Assembly: GCF_040183065.1 (NCBI RefSeq)
Contig: NC_091119.1
Location: 195,845,043-195,909,042 of the forward strand
DNA: 64,000 nucleotides
Reading direction: 5' to 3'
From: Periplaneta americana
Lineage: Eukaryota; Arthropoda; Insecta; Blattodea; Blattidae
The notes beneath the pieces are model-generated. The model saw nothing but the letters and a program-made list of their open reading frames with translations, was not told where the DNA came from and did not search any database. Below are positions 45,242 through 55,039 of this stretch, piece after piece; position 1 is the first letter of the stretch; each line of letters opens with the position of its first letter. The translations under genes were made by a program, and so were the position numbers.

Positions 45242-47287
45242 ATTAAATTTATTTTGGCCATTAGCCATACAGTTTTAGGCTTCGTCAGAATATAGTGAAA
45301 AACATATAGCCTAATACATTTAAAAACACCAATAAAAGAAACAGTAAAATTTAAATAACACAATGAAAACATGAAATAATTAGAAATTTTTAAATTAAAG
45401 AAAAAAACTCACCCTTAATGTATTAATTGTAACTAACTGCAATTAAACGTATTTTTTAAAAAACAATGGTACAGTAAACCAGTTATTCATAGATTTCAAA
45501 AAGGCATATGACTCGGTTTAAAGAGACGTTTTATATAATATTCTTGTTGGATTTAGTTTTCCCAAGAAACTAGTTCGATTAATTAAAATGTGTCTCAGTG
45601 AAACTTACAGCAGAGTCCGTATAGACCAGTTTCTGTCAGATGCTTTTTCTAATTCACTGCGGGCTAAAGAAAGGAGATGCACTATCACCTTTACTTTTCA
45701 ACTTCGCTCTAGAATATGCCATTAGGAAAGTCCAGGATAACACAGAGGGTTTGGAATTGAACGGGTCACATCAGCTGCTTGTCTATGCGGATGACGTGAA
45801 TATGTTAGGAGAAAATCCACAAACGATTAGGGAAAACACGGAAATTCTACTTGAAGCAAGTAAAGCGATAGGTTTGGAAGTAAATTCCGAAAAGACAAAG
45901 TATGTGATTATCTCTCGTGACCAGAATATTGTACGAAATGGAGCTATAAGAATGGGAGATTTATCCTTCGAAGAGGTGGAAAAATTCAAATATCTTGGAG
46001 CAACAGTAACAAATATAAATGACACTCGGGAGGAAATTAAACGCAGAATAAATATGGGAAATGCGTGTTATTATTCGGTTGAGAAGCTTTTTTCAACTGG
46101 TCTGCTGTCAAAAAATCTGAAAGTTAGAATTTATAAAACAGTTATATTACCGGTTGTTCTGTATGGATGTGAAACTTGGACTCTCACTTTGAGGGAGGAA
46201 CAGAGATTAAGGGTGTTTGAGAATAAGGTTCTTAGGAAAATATTTGGGGCTAAGAGGGATGAAGTTACAGGAGAATGGAGAAAGTTACACAATGCAGAAC
46301 TGCACGCATTTTATTCTTCACCTGGCATTTTTAGGAATATTAAATCCAGACGTTTGAGAAGGGCAGGGCATGTAGCACGTATGGGCGAATCCAGAAATGC
46401 ATATAGAGTGTTAGTTGGGAGGCCGGAGGGAAAAAGATCTTTGGGGAGGCGGAGACGTAGATGGGAGGATAATATTAAAATGGATTTGAGGGAGGTGGGA
46501 TATGATGGTAGGGACTGGATTAATCTTGCTCAGGATAGGGACCGATGGCGGGCTTATGTGAGGGCGGCAATGAACTTCCAGGTTCCTTAAAAGCCGTAAG
46601 TAAGGAAGTATTAAAAAACAATATCATACAAGTTTATGTTCAAAAACTCAGCAACGGGATAAAAAGGATTATTTAATAACCAATTGTAAAATGTAGTTTT
46701 GAAGCTATTGATTGGTAATTTATAGTATTGACTGGGGAGCTTATTATATAATTTCATCCCCATAATTAAAAAGTTTGTGTTGCTATTGTGTAATCTACAG
46801 TATGGAATATTAATTTGCTCACTATTTCTAATTTCATGATCATGTATATTGGCCACTAATTTAATTAATTGTCGATATTTTGTCGAGTGTAAAGTACTAG
46901 ATTTTATATATATACAAATTTATGATTGTTAAAATCCGTGATTGTCTGAAAAGTGGTCGACAATGTTCCAGATAGTTTGATTTACATAATTTTCTAATGG
47001 CTTTCTTTCGTAAAATCAAGACACTTCCAATTTTGGTTCCATTTTCCCAGAAAATTAAGGCATACCGGATTATCGCCTGAAAGAAAGAAAAGTAGGCACA
47101 TCTTAAATAATTTTGAGAAACGCTAGTCGTTAATTTCTTTAACAAATTTAAAACTCTCGATAGCTTTGTGCATATGTATTCGATGTGCTTATCCCATGTT
47201 AAACTGGAGTCTGTAAAAAGTTCTAGAAATTTTGTATAGTTGAGTCTGTTGTCCTTGTTTACTAGGTAATTTAGGCTGAAAGTTACG
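45242..47287 (-). pseudogene. Minus-strand LINE split by RTE LINE F
   Basis: Coding part, minus strand 47287-46897: FSLNYLVNKDNRLNYTKFLE, LFTDSSLTWDKHIEYICTKL, SRVLNLLKKLTTSVSQNYLR, then IIRYALIFWENGTKIGSVLI, LRKKAIRKLCKSNYLEHCRP and LFRQSRILTIINLYIYKI. After a frameshift 46856-46611 reads LIMGMKLYNKLPSQYYKLPI .. FKTTFYNWLL. This is a jockey/CR1-like RT tail. Its 3' UTR resumes at 45467-45242 on the far side of the RTE insertion, ending near ATTCAATTCAATTAAATTTA. 5' truncated at 47287 against the Crypton-like repeat. Confidence 0.8.
45468..46610 (+). pseudogene. RTE-type LINE fragment F with RT motifs A and C, 12-bp TSD
   Basis: Longest copy here. It begins [18 protein letters not shown] (motif A Asp in FIDFKKAYD, about 45485-45520), a TAA follows, then [20 protein letters not shown], a frameshift near 45655, and a 316-codon frame (45640-46590) starting at [20 protein letters not shown] with YADD at residues 49-52. 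The full C-terminus to [13 protein letters not shown] follows. Endonuclease and RT N-terminus are missing. TSD TTAAAAAACAAT at 45456-45467 and 46611-46622. Inactive because of the stop, frameshift and truncation. Confidence 0.9.
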
Positions 47288-48280
47288 TTGACTATTACAC
47301 TTTTACTACGTCATACTACTTTTGACCAATAAAACGGTACGAAAGGACGTCTTTCAACCAATCATGGCTGCTTATCGCACAATTTTATCGCGTCCCTAGT
47401 ATTTGTTTATTTTTATCACTACCCTAGCATTTGTTTCTTTGTTTGCCAACATTTCAAACTGCACTGGTCTGGACGTCAAAAAAAAAAAAAAAAAAAAAAA
47501 AAAACAGAAAATTACAAACCACTCCAGTCGATGCACAGCAGTTTCAAATGACTCGCATTGGCATTCAAGAACAAGAATTAATAAAGATCACTGGTCATAG
47601 CTATGCATCTTTCCTGAAACCCTATTTACAAATAAATGAAGAGCACCATTCGGAAATCCTGAATAAGTTGAGGAATACACCAAGTACATCAACGAGTTCC
47701 ACTTCTTTTACGCACACGTCTAATATAACATCAACTGAACCACCAACCACTAAAACATTCAAATTTTAAAATTGTACTTTCAATAATTGGTCCTTTTAAA
47801 ATTATTAATGTTTATTTTTTATTTCAACGTCGTTAATTAAAACTTTTCTTGTTTATTTCATCATCCCTAATTAAAACTTTTGTAACACTTGTTTATAATA
47901 GGTTATGTTATAGCTTCTGCTATATGATATTATGAATAGTCACGTATCAGAGATTGTTTAATACTAAGATTTATTGAAAATCATCTGTCAAGTGACGTTG
48001 ATTACTGGGATCCGGATAATTGAAGTGGAATGCAACTTTTTAATAAAAATGAAACTGATTCAACAAAGCCTTCTTAACTAGTAACCTAGATCATATATAT
48101 ATATATATATATATAAACTAGTAACCTAGATCATATATATATATATATATATATATATTACTTCGTTTCTTCTAATCTTCATATACTTTGTTCTAATCGT
48201 GTAATAGTCAATTAAATCCCACTCGAGTTTTGATTTCCTCTAGATAAATCAAAACCTCTATTGAGATTACTGTTGATAAT
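47288..48280 (+). mobile_element. Tyrosine-recombinase (Crypton-like) element, copy 2
   Basis: Same left edge (GACTATTACACTTTTACTAC) and right region (GTGTAATAGTCAATTAAATC) as copy 1. Differences: an A run of 27 at 47478-47504 where copy 1 has 6, retention of the ~50-bp segment lost in copy 1, and a duplicated CTAGTAACCTAGATC(AT)n block at 48075-48160 in place of about 150 bp. Confidence 0.6.
47403..47769 (+). pseudogene. Tyrosine recombinase C-terminus, frameshifted
   Basis: One frame (47403-47600) holds QKITNHSSRCTAVSN (H-x-x-R box). A second (47431-47769) holds TRIGIQEQELIKITGHSYAS, FLKPYLQINEEHHSEILNKL, with the G-H box followed nine residues later by the candidate nucleophile Tyr (Y65 of that frame), the usual recombinase spacing. 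A 2-base loss relative to copy 1 (TTTCAAATGAC against TTTCAAATATGAC) separates the boxes. The A27 run also falls in the coding region. The C-terminal Ser/Thr-rich tail ends KTFKF. Confidence 0.6.
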
Positions 48281-48570
48281 TTTTTCATGATTAAGCAAGA
48301 AACCATTAGATTCAAACCATAAAGCCATCTGTGATAGAATATCCTTGTTTAGGATTGGTATTACTGCTAGGCAAGAAAAAAAAGACGACTGCAGCTGTAT
48401 AACATCATTTCACCACAATCGGAACGGGCTAATAGCCTTAATTCTTGCACTAAAGAAGAAGAATTAATCCAATAAAATAAATTAAGTCTGAATTGACTGT
48501 TATTGCCAACCATACAACTGCCACACAGAGCCTCAGAAATTGTAAATCGAGCGACACGGTAAGCGATATG
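48281..48570. other. Unassigned sequence
   Basis: Short AT-rich spacer before the Harbinger element; nothing recognised. Confidence 0.4.
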
Positions 48571-48573
48571 TTA

Positions 48574-49465
48574 AGGCTGGTTCACAATAAACCGGAAACG
48601 AGAATCGGAATGAAAACGAAAACGGTAAAATTGTTAAAATGTGTACATTTAAATGTGAGCATTCACAATTAACGAAAAGCTTGCCGGAGCCCGGGATCGG
48701 GAACGGAGAGTTGGCCAAGTTTCAACTTTGGCGTTCACGTTTCCGATCACAGCCCACTAGATTCATTCTATTGTCATCTAAAAGCTATTTTGTCGTCATA
48801 TATTTTGTAGCAAGAAGACCGTGACATAACCTATGCAGTATTTTGTGCTGTGCTGTGCATCATGGAGCAAGTTTTATTTGATGAGATTCTAATATTGAGT
48901 GTTGAGGAAAATCCTCACGTTTACGATAAGCGGCGCGCCTCGTATAAAGATGAGAAAATGAAGGAGAATACGTGGCTTTCAATAGCTCCATCTTGGAACA
49001 CGATCGGAAGCGAATCATATTTTATTACTGTATTGGTTGTATTACACACTACATATTCACGCTTCAATTCAATAACTACTGTTGTGTTCATTTTTGTTCT
49101 ATTACAAATGTTTCTTCTCTAATTATTTTACGTTATGGTAGACTTAAAATAAGTTGTGATAATAAATATACATGTGCGTATTTATAGTACCGTACCTAAT
49201 GAAATGTTTCAGTTGAAATTTCGAAGTTGGTTAACCTGTGTTTATGTTGGCTGCTTTGTACTCATGAGAGAACGCCATTGGTCAGTTATACACAAATAAC
49301 ATCAGAATGCGTAATATCGACTTTACGTATCGTTATTGACATGCATATCGATATGCATAGTCCTCTACGTTCTCGGTTTATTGTGAATAAAAAATTTTCA
49401 TATTCACGTCCTCTGCTTCTCGTTTTCATTCTGGTTCTCGTTCGCGGTTTATTGTGAACCAGCCT
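48574..49465. mobile_element. PIF/Harbinger-type element with TTA target duplication
   Basis: The left end AGGCTGGTTCACAATAAACC is mirrored at the right. TIR similarity extends about 45 bp through ACGAGAA..GAATGAAAACGA. The 3-bp duplication TTA (48571-48573, 49466-49468) is the PIF/Harbinger signature. Inside is a MADF-domain start but no DDE transposase, so it is non-autonomous. Confidence 0.82.
48862..49122 (+). pseudogene. MADF domain, N-terminal part
   Basis: MEQVLFDEILILSVEENPHV, YDKRRASYKDEKMKENTWLS, IAPSWNT matches the MADF pattern (LI..V...P.LYD.....Y.d...k...W..Ia..l) in the first ~47 residues. Harbinger elements carry a separate MADF/Myb-like DNA-binding protein that helps bring transposase to the TIRs. 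After residue 47 the frame turns hydrophobic and loses similarity, so the gene is truncated by internal deletion. Confidence 0.7.
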
Positions 49466-49468
49466 TTA

Positions 49469-50050
49469 ATGTTGCTAAGACCAGTCTGCATAGCAACCTA
49501 TATAGCTCCACGAGGCCTCTGAAATATGGCGCACACACATAAAGATTCCGGCGAGAAGTTACATAAGTGGGCTCAAAACATAAACTTTCATCACTGGGAA
49601 TGACCCCCGACCTTCACCTTCTCATTCCAAGCCACCCCCGCATCCCAGACAGTCGTAAATCAAGGCTCTCCTGTAGAGACTCTGAAGTGTTGGTACTCGT
49701 GTTAAGACGCTCTTCAATCGTGGGCGTGGTCCAGTAATGGCGACAATTTATGGGATCGCAAGGATTTCTCAACCGAAGTTTTAAAGCGGTGACAACTTGC
49801 GAAGCTGCCCACACTACAATGCTTTCCTATTAGCTAACCAATCGTTTCAAAACGATAACACTTGTGTTTTGTATTTTATTGTCGTTATAAAGCTCCAACA
49901 ATTTGTATTTTTCTGTAAATTCAAAGGTTGCTTTACTTTATGACAACGCAACATGGGCTCACGATTATAGCTGCATATCAGTCGCAGAGATGACAACCTC
50001 AGAGCAGTAAAACGATGATCTGGACTTGCCAAATGTTGCAGAAAACGAGA
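49469..50050. other. Unassigned sequence
   Basis: No gene or repeat recognised. 49500-49760 is somewhat GC-richer. Confidence 0.35.
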
Positions 50051-50058
50051 GTCTAGAC

Positions 50059-51598
50059 CAGGCCTGCACAAGGTTTGCACTCTCCGAGCCGGCTCACAGC
50101 TCATGAGCGGAATGCAGGTATTAGCTGCGCTCTGTATAAGGGTGAACTGGAAGAAGGGGTGATCTCGTACAAAATATACACAAAAGGAAGTACTATTAGG
50201 AGTGTTTATGAAATGAATCCCCGTTCAGTGTTTGCAAAACTATCTTGGACTATTATTAATTAATAAAGAAGTATTTATTTTACAGAAGAAATTCAGTAGA
50301 AATTCTATAGCTACTTAAATGTACAATATCATTTTATTATATTTTATGCTCGACCATGCCGAAATGTAGTAATTATACACCTGGTAGCAGTCCTTTAATG
50401 CATGTCATTAAAGTACACCTACTCATTAAGGTACAGGTGTTCAGCCAATGACAACTCAGCTTACAGGTGTTCAGCCAATGACAAGTCAGCTTTGTACCGT
50501 TATAAAACCGCAAGTATCGATTATTCTCGGATATACAATCGAAAGAGAATTAGCGAAAAGTCACGGAGGCTGGAAATCCAATACTGTCGCAGAATGTTAT
50601 GTTCTGTTACTATAATAATTAGCGTTAATTGTAAGTAATATTCAAATAAATTCAATTTGTCATCTCGTTTTTCAATGTCGAATTCAATAATCAAGGTTAT
50701 ATCAAGTTTAACGGGATTACATCAAGGTCAGTGACATTATTGTTCCTCGGTAAAAATCAATACATTCGCGTCTGCGCACATCTCACAATTCACGACCTAC
50801 AACAAGGTCACTTCCGATCTTGTCAGATACAAATAAAATGTATACATCTGAATAATTTCAAGTTAGAAATATGGTCGAGCATAAAAAGTCGTATGAAACT
50901 TGCCTATAATGGTAATTAAGACGCTCGTATGAATATTATGAAACTCGCTTGCGCTCGTTTCATAAACAACCATACTTGCGCCTTAATTACTATCATTATA
51001 GGCTCGTTGCATAATGTACTATTTATTTATCAGTACATAACCACGAGGTTTTATGCTGTTGGCAGTTGAAAGGAACAGTAGCCTACTGATCGTAATGAAA
51101 CATCAGTTACAGATGTTCGATGTCTGCCTTTATTAAAGTTGATTATAGGAAACAGTTGCTCACAAATATAAATGTTGAGCCAAACATAGGAATCATTTTC
51201 ACAGCCAGCCTGTGTAGTCGTGGATATTATTGCTAATGTTTAGTCTTGTAAAACTCAACCATGTTAGTAGTATTATTCAAACGATCTTTAACCCTTAGGT
51301 CACATTGAAGATCAATAAGTTCGAGCTGTAAATCGTTAAATTTTAAATGTTATGTTCCGTCTTTTAGATTCCTCCATACTGTACTGTAGCAGTAGGTAAG
51401 CAACGTGAAACAGTTACTGAGAATAGGCCTACACACTGCACTCCACTAGATAACTGAGTGGTCGTTTCCCTCTCCTCTACCTATAGCAAGTCTATGTCAT
51501 TCTGACGTATCTTCCTCTCCGTTTCGGCGAGCGGTAAGCACCGCTCTCCCGCTCCCAAGAAGCGGGCGCGCTCGTTGAGCGCTGTTTGTACAGGCCTG
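50059..51598. mobile_element. hAT-type element with nested family-M element
   Basis: Ends CAGGCCTGCACAA and, reversed, CAGGCCTGTACAA. Flanks GTCTAGAC (50051-50058) and GTATAGAC (51599-51606) match at 7 of 8, consistent with an aged hAT duplication. CG-rich subterminal regions. No transposase. It contains the family-M copy at 50343-51020. Confidence 0.7.
50343..51020 (-). mobile_element. Hairpin+TIR element, family M, copy 3
   Basis: Inverted relative to copies 1 and 2: begins TTTATGCTCGACCATGCC and ends GGCTCGTTGCATAATGTACT. The hairpin module is at the right end (50880-51020). TTACAGGTGTTCAGCCAATGACAA is partly duplicated near 50430-50490. Confidence 0.8.
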
Positions 51599-51895
51599 GT
51601 ATAGACTTTCCACTGTCCACTGCATGAACTGAAACTATAGAACTACTTTCTAGTTTTTAATTAGAGAAATGATTGTCCGGGACAACTTTTCCCTCGAAAT
51701 TATTGAAATCAACTTTACAGCGAGTTATACCTGAAAGCTCGATTTGCATAATACACGTCACTATTCGTTAATACAAAACCACAATTTAAGTCACACAGAG
51801 TTAGTGTGCACTCAATGTTAGTTGCTTGACGGTTGTCAGCCAACTTTGAGGTCTGTGGATATAGAGGGAAAAATTGGATCGGTGTCTGGTAGAGT

Positions 51896-51968
51896 TCCCG
51901 GGTAGCTCAGTTGGTAGAGCGTTGATACGTTTAAGCAAAGGTCCCAGGTTTGATACCCGGCCCTAGAA
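51896..51968 (+). other. tRNA-like sequence 1 of the 285-bp array
   Basis: All tRNA parts in order: TCCCGGG, TA, GCTC-AGTTGGTA-GAGC, G, TTGAT-ACGTTTA-AGCAA (three pairs only), AGGTC, CCAGG-TTTGATA-CCCGG, CCCTAGA. The B box is weakened (TTTGATA). The most eroded of the four. Confidence 0.55.
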
Positions 51969-52180
51969 TAATTTTTCCCTCGAAATTATTCAAATCACGC
52001 TTACAGGGAGTTATACCTGAAAGCTCGATTTGCATAATACACGTCACTATTCGTTAACAGAAAACCACAATTTAAGTCACACATAGTTAATATGCACTCG
52101 ATGTTGGTTGCTTGACGGTTGTTAGCCCGCTTTGAGGTCTGTGGATATAGAAGAAAAATTGGATCGGTATCTGGTAGAGT

Positions 52181-52253
52181 TCCCGGGTAGCTCAGTTGGT
52201 AGAGCGTTGGTACATTTAACCAAAGGTTCTGGGTTCGATACCCGGCCCCGGAA
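52181..52253 (+). other. tRNA-like sequence 2 of the 285-bp array
   Basis: TCCCGGG .. GCTC/GAGC, TTGGT-ACATTTA-ACCAA (perfect stem), AGGTT, CTGGG-TTCGATA-CCCGG (one G-T pair), CCCCGGA then A. The acceptor has one C-C mismatch. A and B boxes look usable by Pol III. Confidence 0.6.
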
Positions 52254-52465
52254 CAATTTTCCCCTCGAAATTATTCAAATCAACTTTACACGGAGTTATA
52301 CATGTAAGATAGATTTCCATAATACACGTCACTGTTCGTTAACAGAAAACCACAATTTAAGTCACACATAGTTAGTGTGCACTCAATGTTGGTTGCTTGA
52401 CTATTATCAGCCCACTTTCAGGTCTGTGGATATAGAGGAAAAATTGGATCGGTATCTGGTAGAGT

Positions 52466-52538
52466 TCTCGGGTAGCTCAGTTGGTAGAGCGTTGGTACGT
52501 TTAACTAAAAGTCCTGGGTTCGATACCCGGCCCCGGAA
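52466..52538 (+). other. tRNA-like sequence 3 of the 285-bp array
   Basis: TCTCGGG acceptor, GCTC/GAGC, TTGGT-ACGTTTA-ACTAA (one mismatch), AAGTC, CTGGG-TTCGATA-CCCGG, CCCCGGA. Confidence 0.58.
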
Positions 52539-52750
52539 TAATTTTTCCCTTGAAATTATTCAAATCAATTTTACAGGGAGTTACATCTGAAAGCTCGATT
52601 TGCATAATACACGTCTCTGTTCGTTAACAGAAAACCACAATTTAAGTCACACAGAGTTAGTGTGCACTCAATGTTGGTTGCTTGACGATTGTCAGCCCAC
52701 TTTCAGGTCTGTGGATATAGAGGAAAATTTGGATCGGTGTCTGGTAGAGT

Positions 52751-52823
52751 TCCCGGATAGCTCAGTTGGTAGAGCGTTGGTACGTTTAACCAAAGGTCCC
52801 GGGTTCGATACCCGACCCCGGAA
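52751..52823 (+). other. tRNA-like sequence 4 of the 285-bp array
   Basis: TCCCGGA acceptor, GCTC/GAGC, TTGGT-ACGTTTA-ACCAA (perfect), AGGTC, CCGGG-TTCGATA-CCCGA, CCCCGGA. Loop position 33 is C in all four copies, against the near-universal T of real tRNAs. Confidence 0.6.
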
Positions 52824-52854
52824 CAAATTTTCCCTCGAAATTATTCGAAATGAT

Positions 52855-53275
52855 TGTCATTCATTCATAGTGTTCTGTCCAACGACAGGTCTTTCACTGG
52901 AAACTCAACTTTCTCCAATATTTCCTATTTTCTGTCTTCCTCTTTGTCTCCGTATATGATCCATGTATCTTAATGTTGTCTATCATCTGATATCTTCTTC
53001 TGCCCCGAACTCTTCTCCCGTTCACCATTCCTTTTAGTGCATCCTTCACTAAGCAGTTTCTTCTCAGGCAGTGATCCAACCAATTCCTTTTCCTCTTCCC
53101 GATCAATTTCAGTATCATACTTTCTTCATCCACTCTTTCCAACACAGCTTCATTTCTTATTCTGTCTGTCCACTTAACACGTCCTATTCTTCTCCATATC
53201 CACATTTCTAATGCTTCTAGTCGCTCTTTTCATTTCGTCGTAATATCCATGTTTCTACGTGAAGATGAATTTTTG
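52855..53275 (-). pseudogene. LINE C-terminus of a second RTE-like family
   Basis: The minus-strand frame (53205-52894) reads MWIWRRIGRVKWTDRIRNEA, VLERVDEESMILKLIGKRKR, NWLDHCLRRNCLVKDALKGM, VNGRRVRGRRRYQMIDNI. The LEALEMWIWRRM...W..H.LR....L..ALEG...G.RGRGRRR pattern is the C-terminal block of a common insect endonuclease-RT LINE. Upstream, ETWILRRNEK (53270-53240) is joined by a frameshift to ERLEALE. The final residues and a 3' UTR lie at 52855-52894. No RT core. Confidence 0.75.
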
Positions 53276-53289
53276 GTCCTGTTATAGTA

Positions 53290-53605
53290 ACAATTGATAT
53301 TAGAGGAGAAAAATTCACTCCGGTGCCGGGAATCGAACCCGGGTCCTTGGTTCTACGTACCAAGCGCTCTAAGCATTGAACTACGCCGAAGTTCAATCCA
53401 CAGCACCGAATCGAATGCTCCTCCTCCAGTGTTTTTCCTTTGTGGCCTGACTCTAAGTTCGACATATATGTTGACATATATTAAGTCAACTGCCATTATA
53501 TAAGGAGCGCACTCAATTGAGTGACTTGATGGACGGGATTCCACAGTAATATGCACTGTTGGGCGAAGAATCTACGTAAAGATGAATTTTTGGTCCTACA
53601 GGTCC
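53290..53605 (-). repeat. tRNA-bearing repeat unit (family II), single copy
   Basis: Minus strand: GTAGGACCAAAAATTCATCT, TACGTAGATTCTTCGCCCAA, unique middle, tRNA-like element, TTTTCTCCTCTAATATCAAT. Same order as the 17.0-17.3 kb unit. Confidence 0.75.
53319..53390 (-). other. tRNA-like sequence (family II)
   Basis: Minus strand: TTCGGCG .. GTACGTAGAAC .. CCGGG-TTCGATT-CCCGG .. CACCGGA. The A box is degraded (TAGTTCAATGC). Same TTGGTACGTAGAACCAA anticodon arm as 17237-17309. Confidence 0.55.
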
Positions 53606-55039
53606 TGGCTCACTTACCTTATGAGCGATTCCTTATTGGTGTCAGTATTGAGGTTCAAACCTGTCTTCGAGCAGTTGACTAAACAATAATAAAAATAATA
53701 TCTGGTGAGGGTCGTGAAATAGCATCGCTTCCTTGTCGACACCTGTTATAATTTTCCAAACGTTTGCTAAATTTCGTTCGAGTAATGTTGGGTAACATTA
53801 TTTTTATTGCCAGAGCGATTGAGTTTGCAGATTCTGGCCTCCAGAAGATTTGTTCTGAGATCAGTTTAGCATTTTTATCTGCCTTTTGATTTATTATGAT
53901 TATGTCCTTTATTTGTAATGATGAGGTGCAAAATAAGTAATTCAAAAGGGAAAGATCCTCGTTCAATAGCGCTGCTTACAAAGTTGTGATATTATTTATT
54001 AAAAGAGACGTAAAATCATGTAGATTTATATGAGAATTTTGTAGCTCAAATTTCCAACAACGTAATATATTCACAAGAATCTCAAACTTGCTGTCGGAAT
54101 ATCTTCCTCTGTTATTTACTGTCGTGCCATGCCCAAATGAAGTAATTATACAAATTATAAGGGCATAATGTGAATTCTTCATGAATTTTAAGGAGGATTA
54201 AGTCTCAAATTAAGGAGTTTGCTTCTATTAAAATGTCTTTCACTCCTTGGAAGAATTGATTCTAGGAATGAACACTGAAAATTACGTGAAGATTAACACG
54301 TCTTCCAACAAATCATAAACAAGTGACGCTCGTTTTTTTCTCTCGAGTTGGTATAACGATCGATAATGACCACTTTTGTTTCCATTAAAATAAAGCCAGT
54401 GTTAGACCTAATGAAGAGAAGATTCTTATGTCTGTATTCCGCCAGCGCGAAAGCATTTTTCTTTGTTCCTGGACGGAATCCAAGCCACTGGTCGAGTCGT
54501 CTTTTCCATATCAACTACCCACATAACAATTGAGACGAAACTAACATGACCTGAAGAAGGTCTCTGAACTCTGTGAAACGGGATTTTTTTTATCCCGTTC
54601 TTCTTTTATTTTTCCTGGATTTAATATGCAAAATATTATTAGTCCTAACCTTCCCGATTGCGTTATGAAGTGACCTATTAGTAAAAGGCGGGTTTTACAT
54701 AAAGAACGTCTTCTGTTCCTGAAATGTTATTCATCTAAAATCTAAAATATACACGCTTCATAGATGTTTAATATTTTACGTACAGTATAAGTTTTGTAGT
54801 ACTAAAAATTGTGATATCATACGTTTTTGCTTATTTTATCAGACCATATTTGCTCGTTCAACAAAGTTGATTCTTCCTGATTCCATATTTGATATATGGC
54901 AAAAAAAAAAGTTGTGTTAGGAAGAAAACTATACTTCTTCATTAGACGCTTTACATGTTTTCGCAAGAATTCGATGTTTATAATTTTTATATTAATATTC
55001 CCGTTTACCATTTCTGTTCATAATTATAATTCATATGCA
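53606..55039. other. Unassigned AT-rich sequence
   Basis: Minus-strand frames at 53679-53966 and 53976-54182 lack recognised motifs. No transposon ends identified. Confidence 0.35.

Larger units (their letters stand above)
51680..52850 (+). repeat. 285-bp tandem array carrying tRNA-like sequences (family I)
   Basis: About 4.1 units. The A box TAGCTCAGTTGG recurs at 51903, 52188, 52473 and 52758, spacing exactly 285 bp each. Other unit landmarks: TTTCCCTCGAAATTATTCAA, GAAAGCTCGATTTGCATAAT, CCACAATTTAAGTCACACA, GAGGTCTGTGGATATAGA. Units differ by scattered substitutions. The array runs directly into a LINE fragment at 52855. Confidence 0.95.

Noticed and set aside
51680-52850. Possible CRISPR array or true tRNA gene cluster
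   Set aside because: Repeats are full 285-bp units, not short repeats with unique spacers. tRNA-like parts lack U33 and have an acceptor mismatch, so genuine tRNA genes are not supported.
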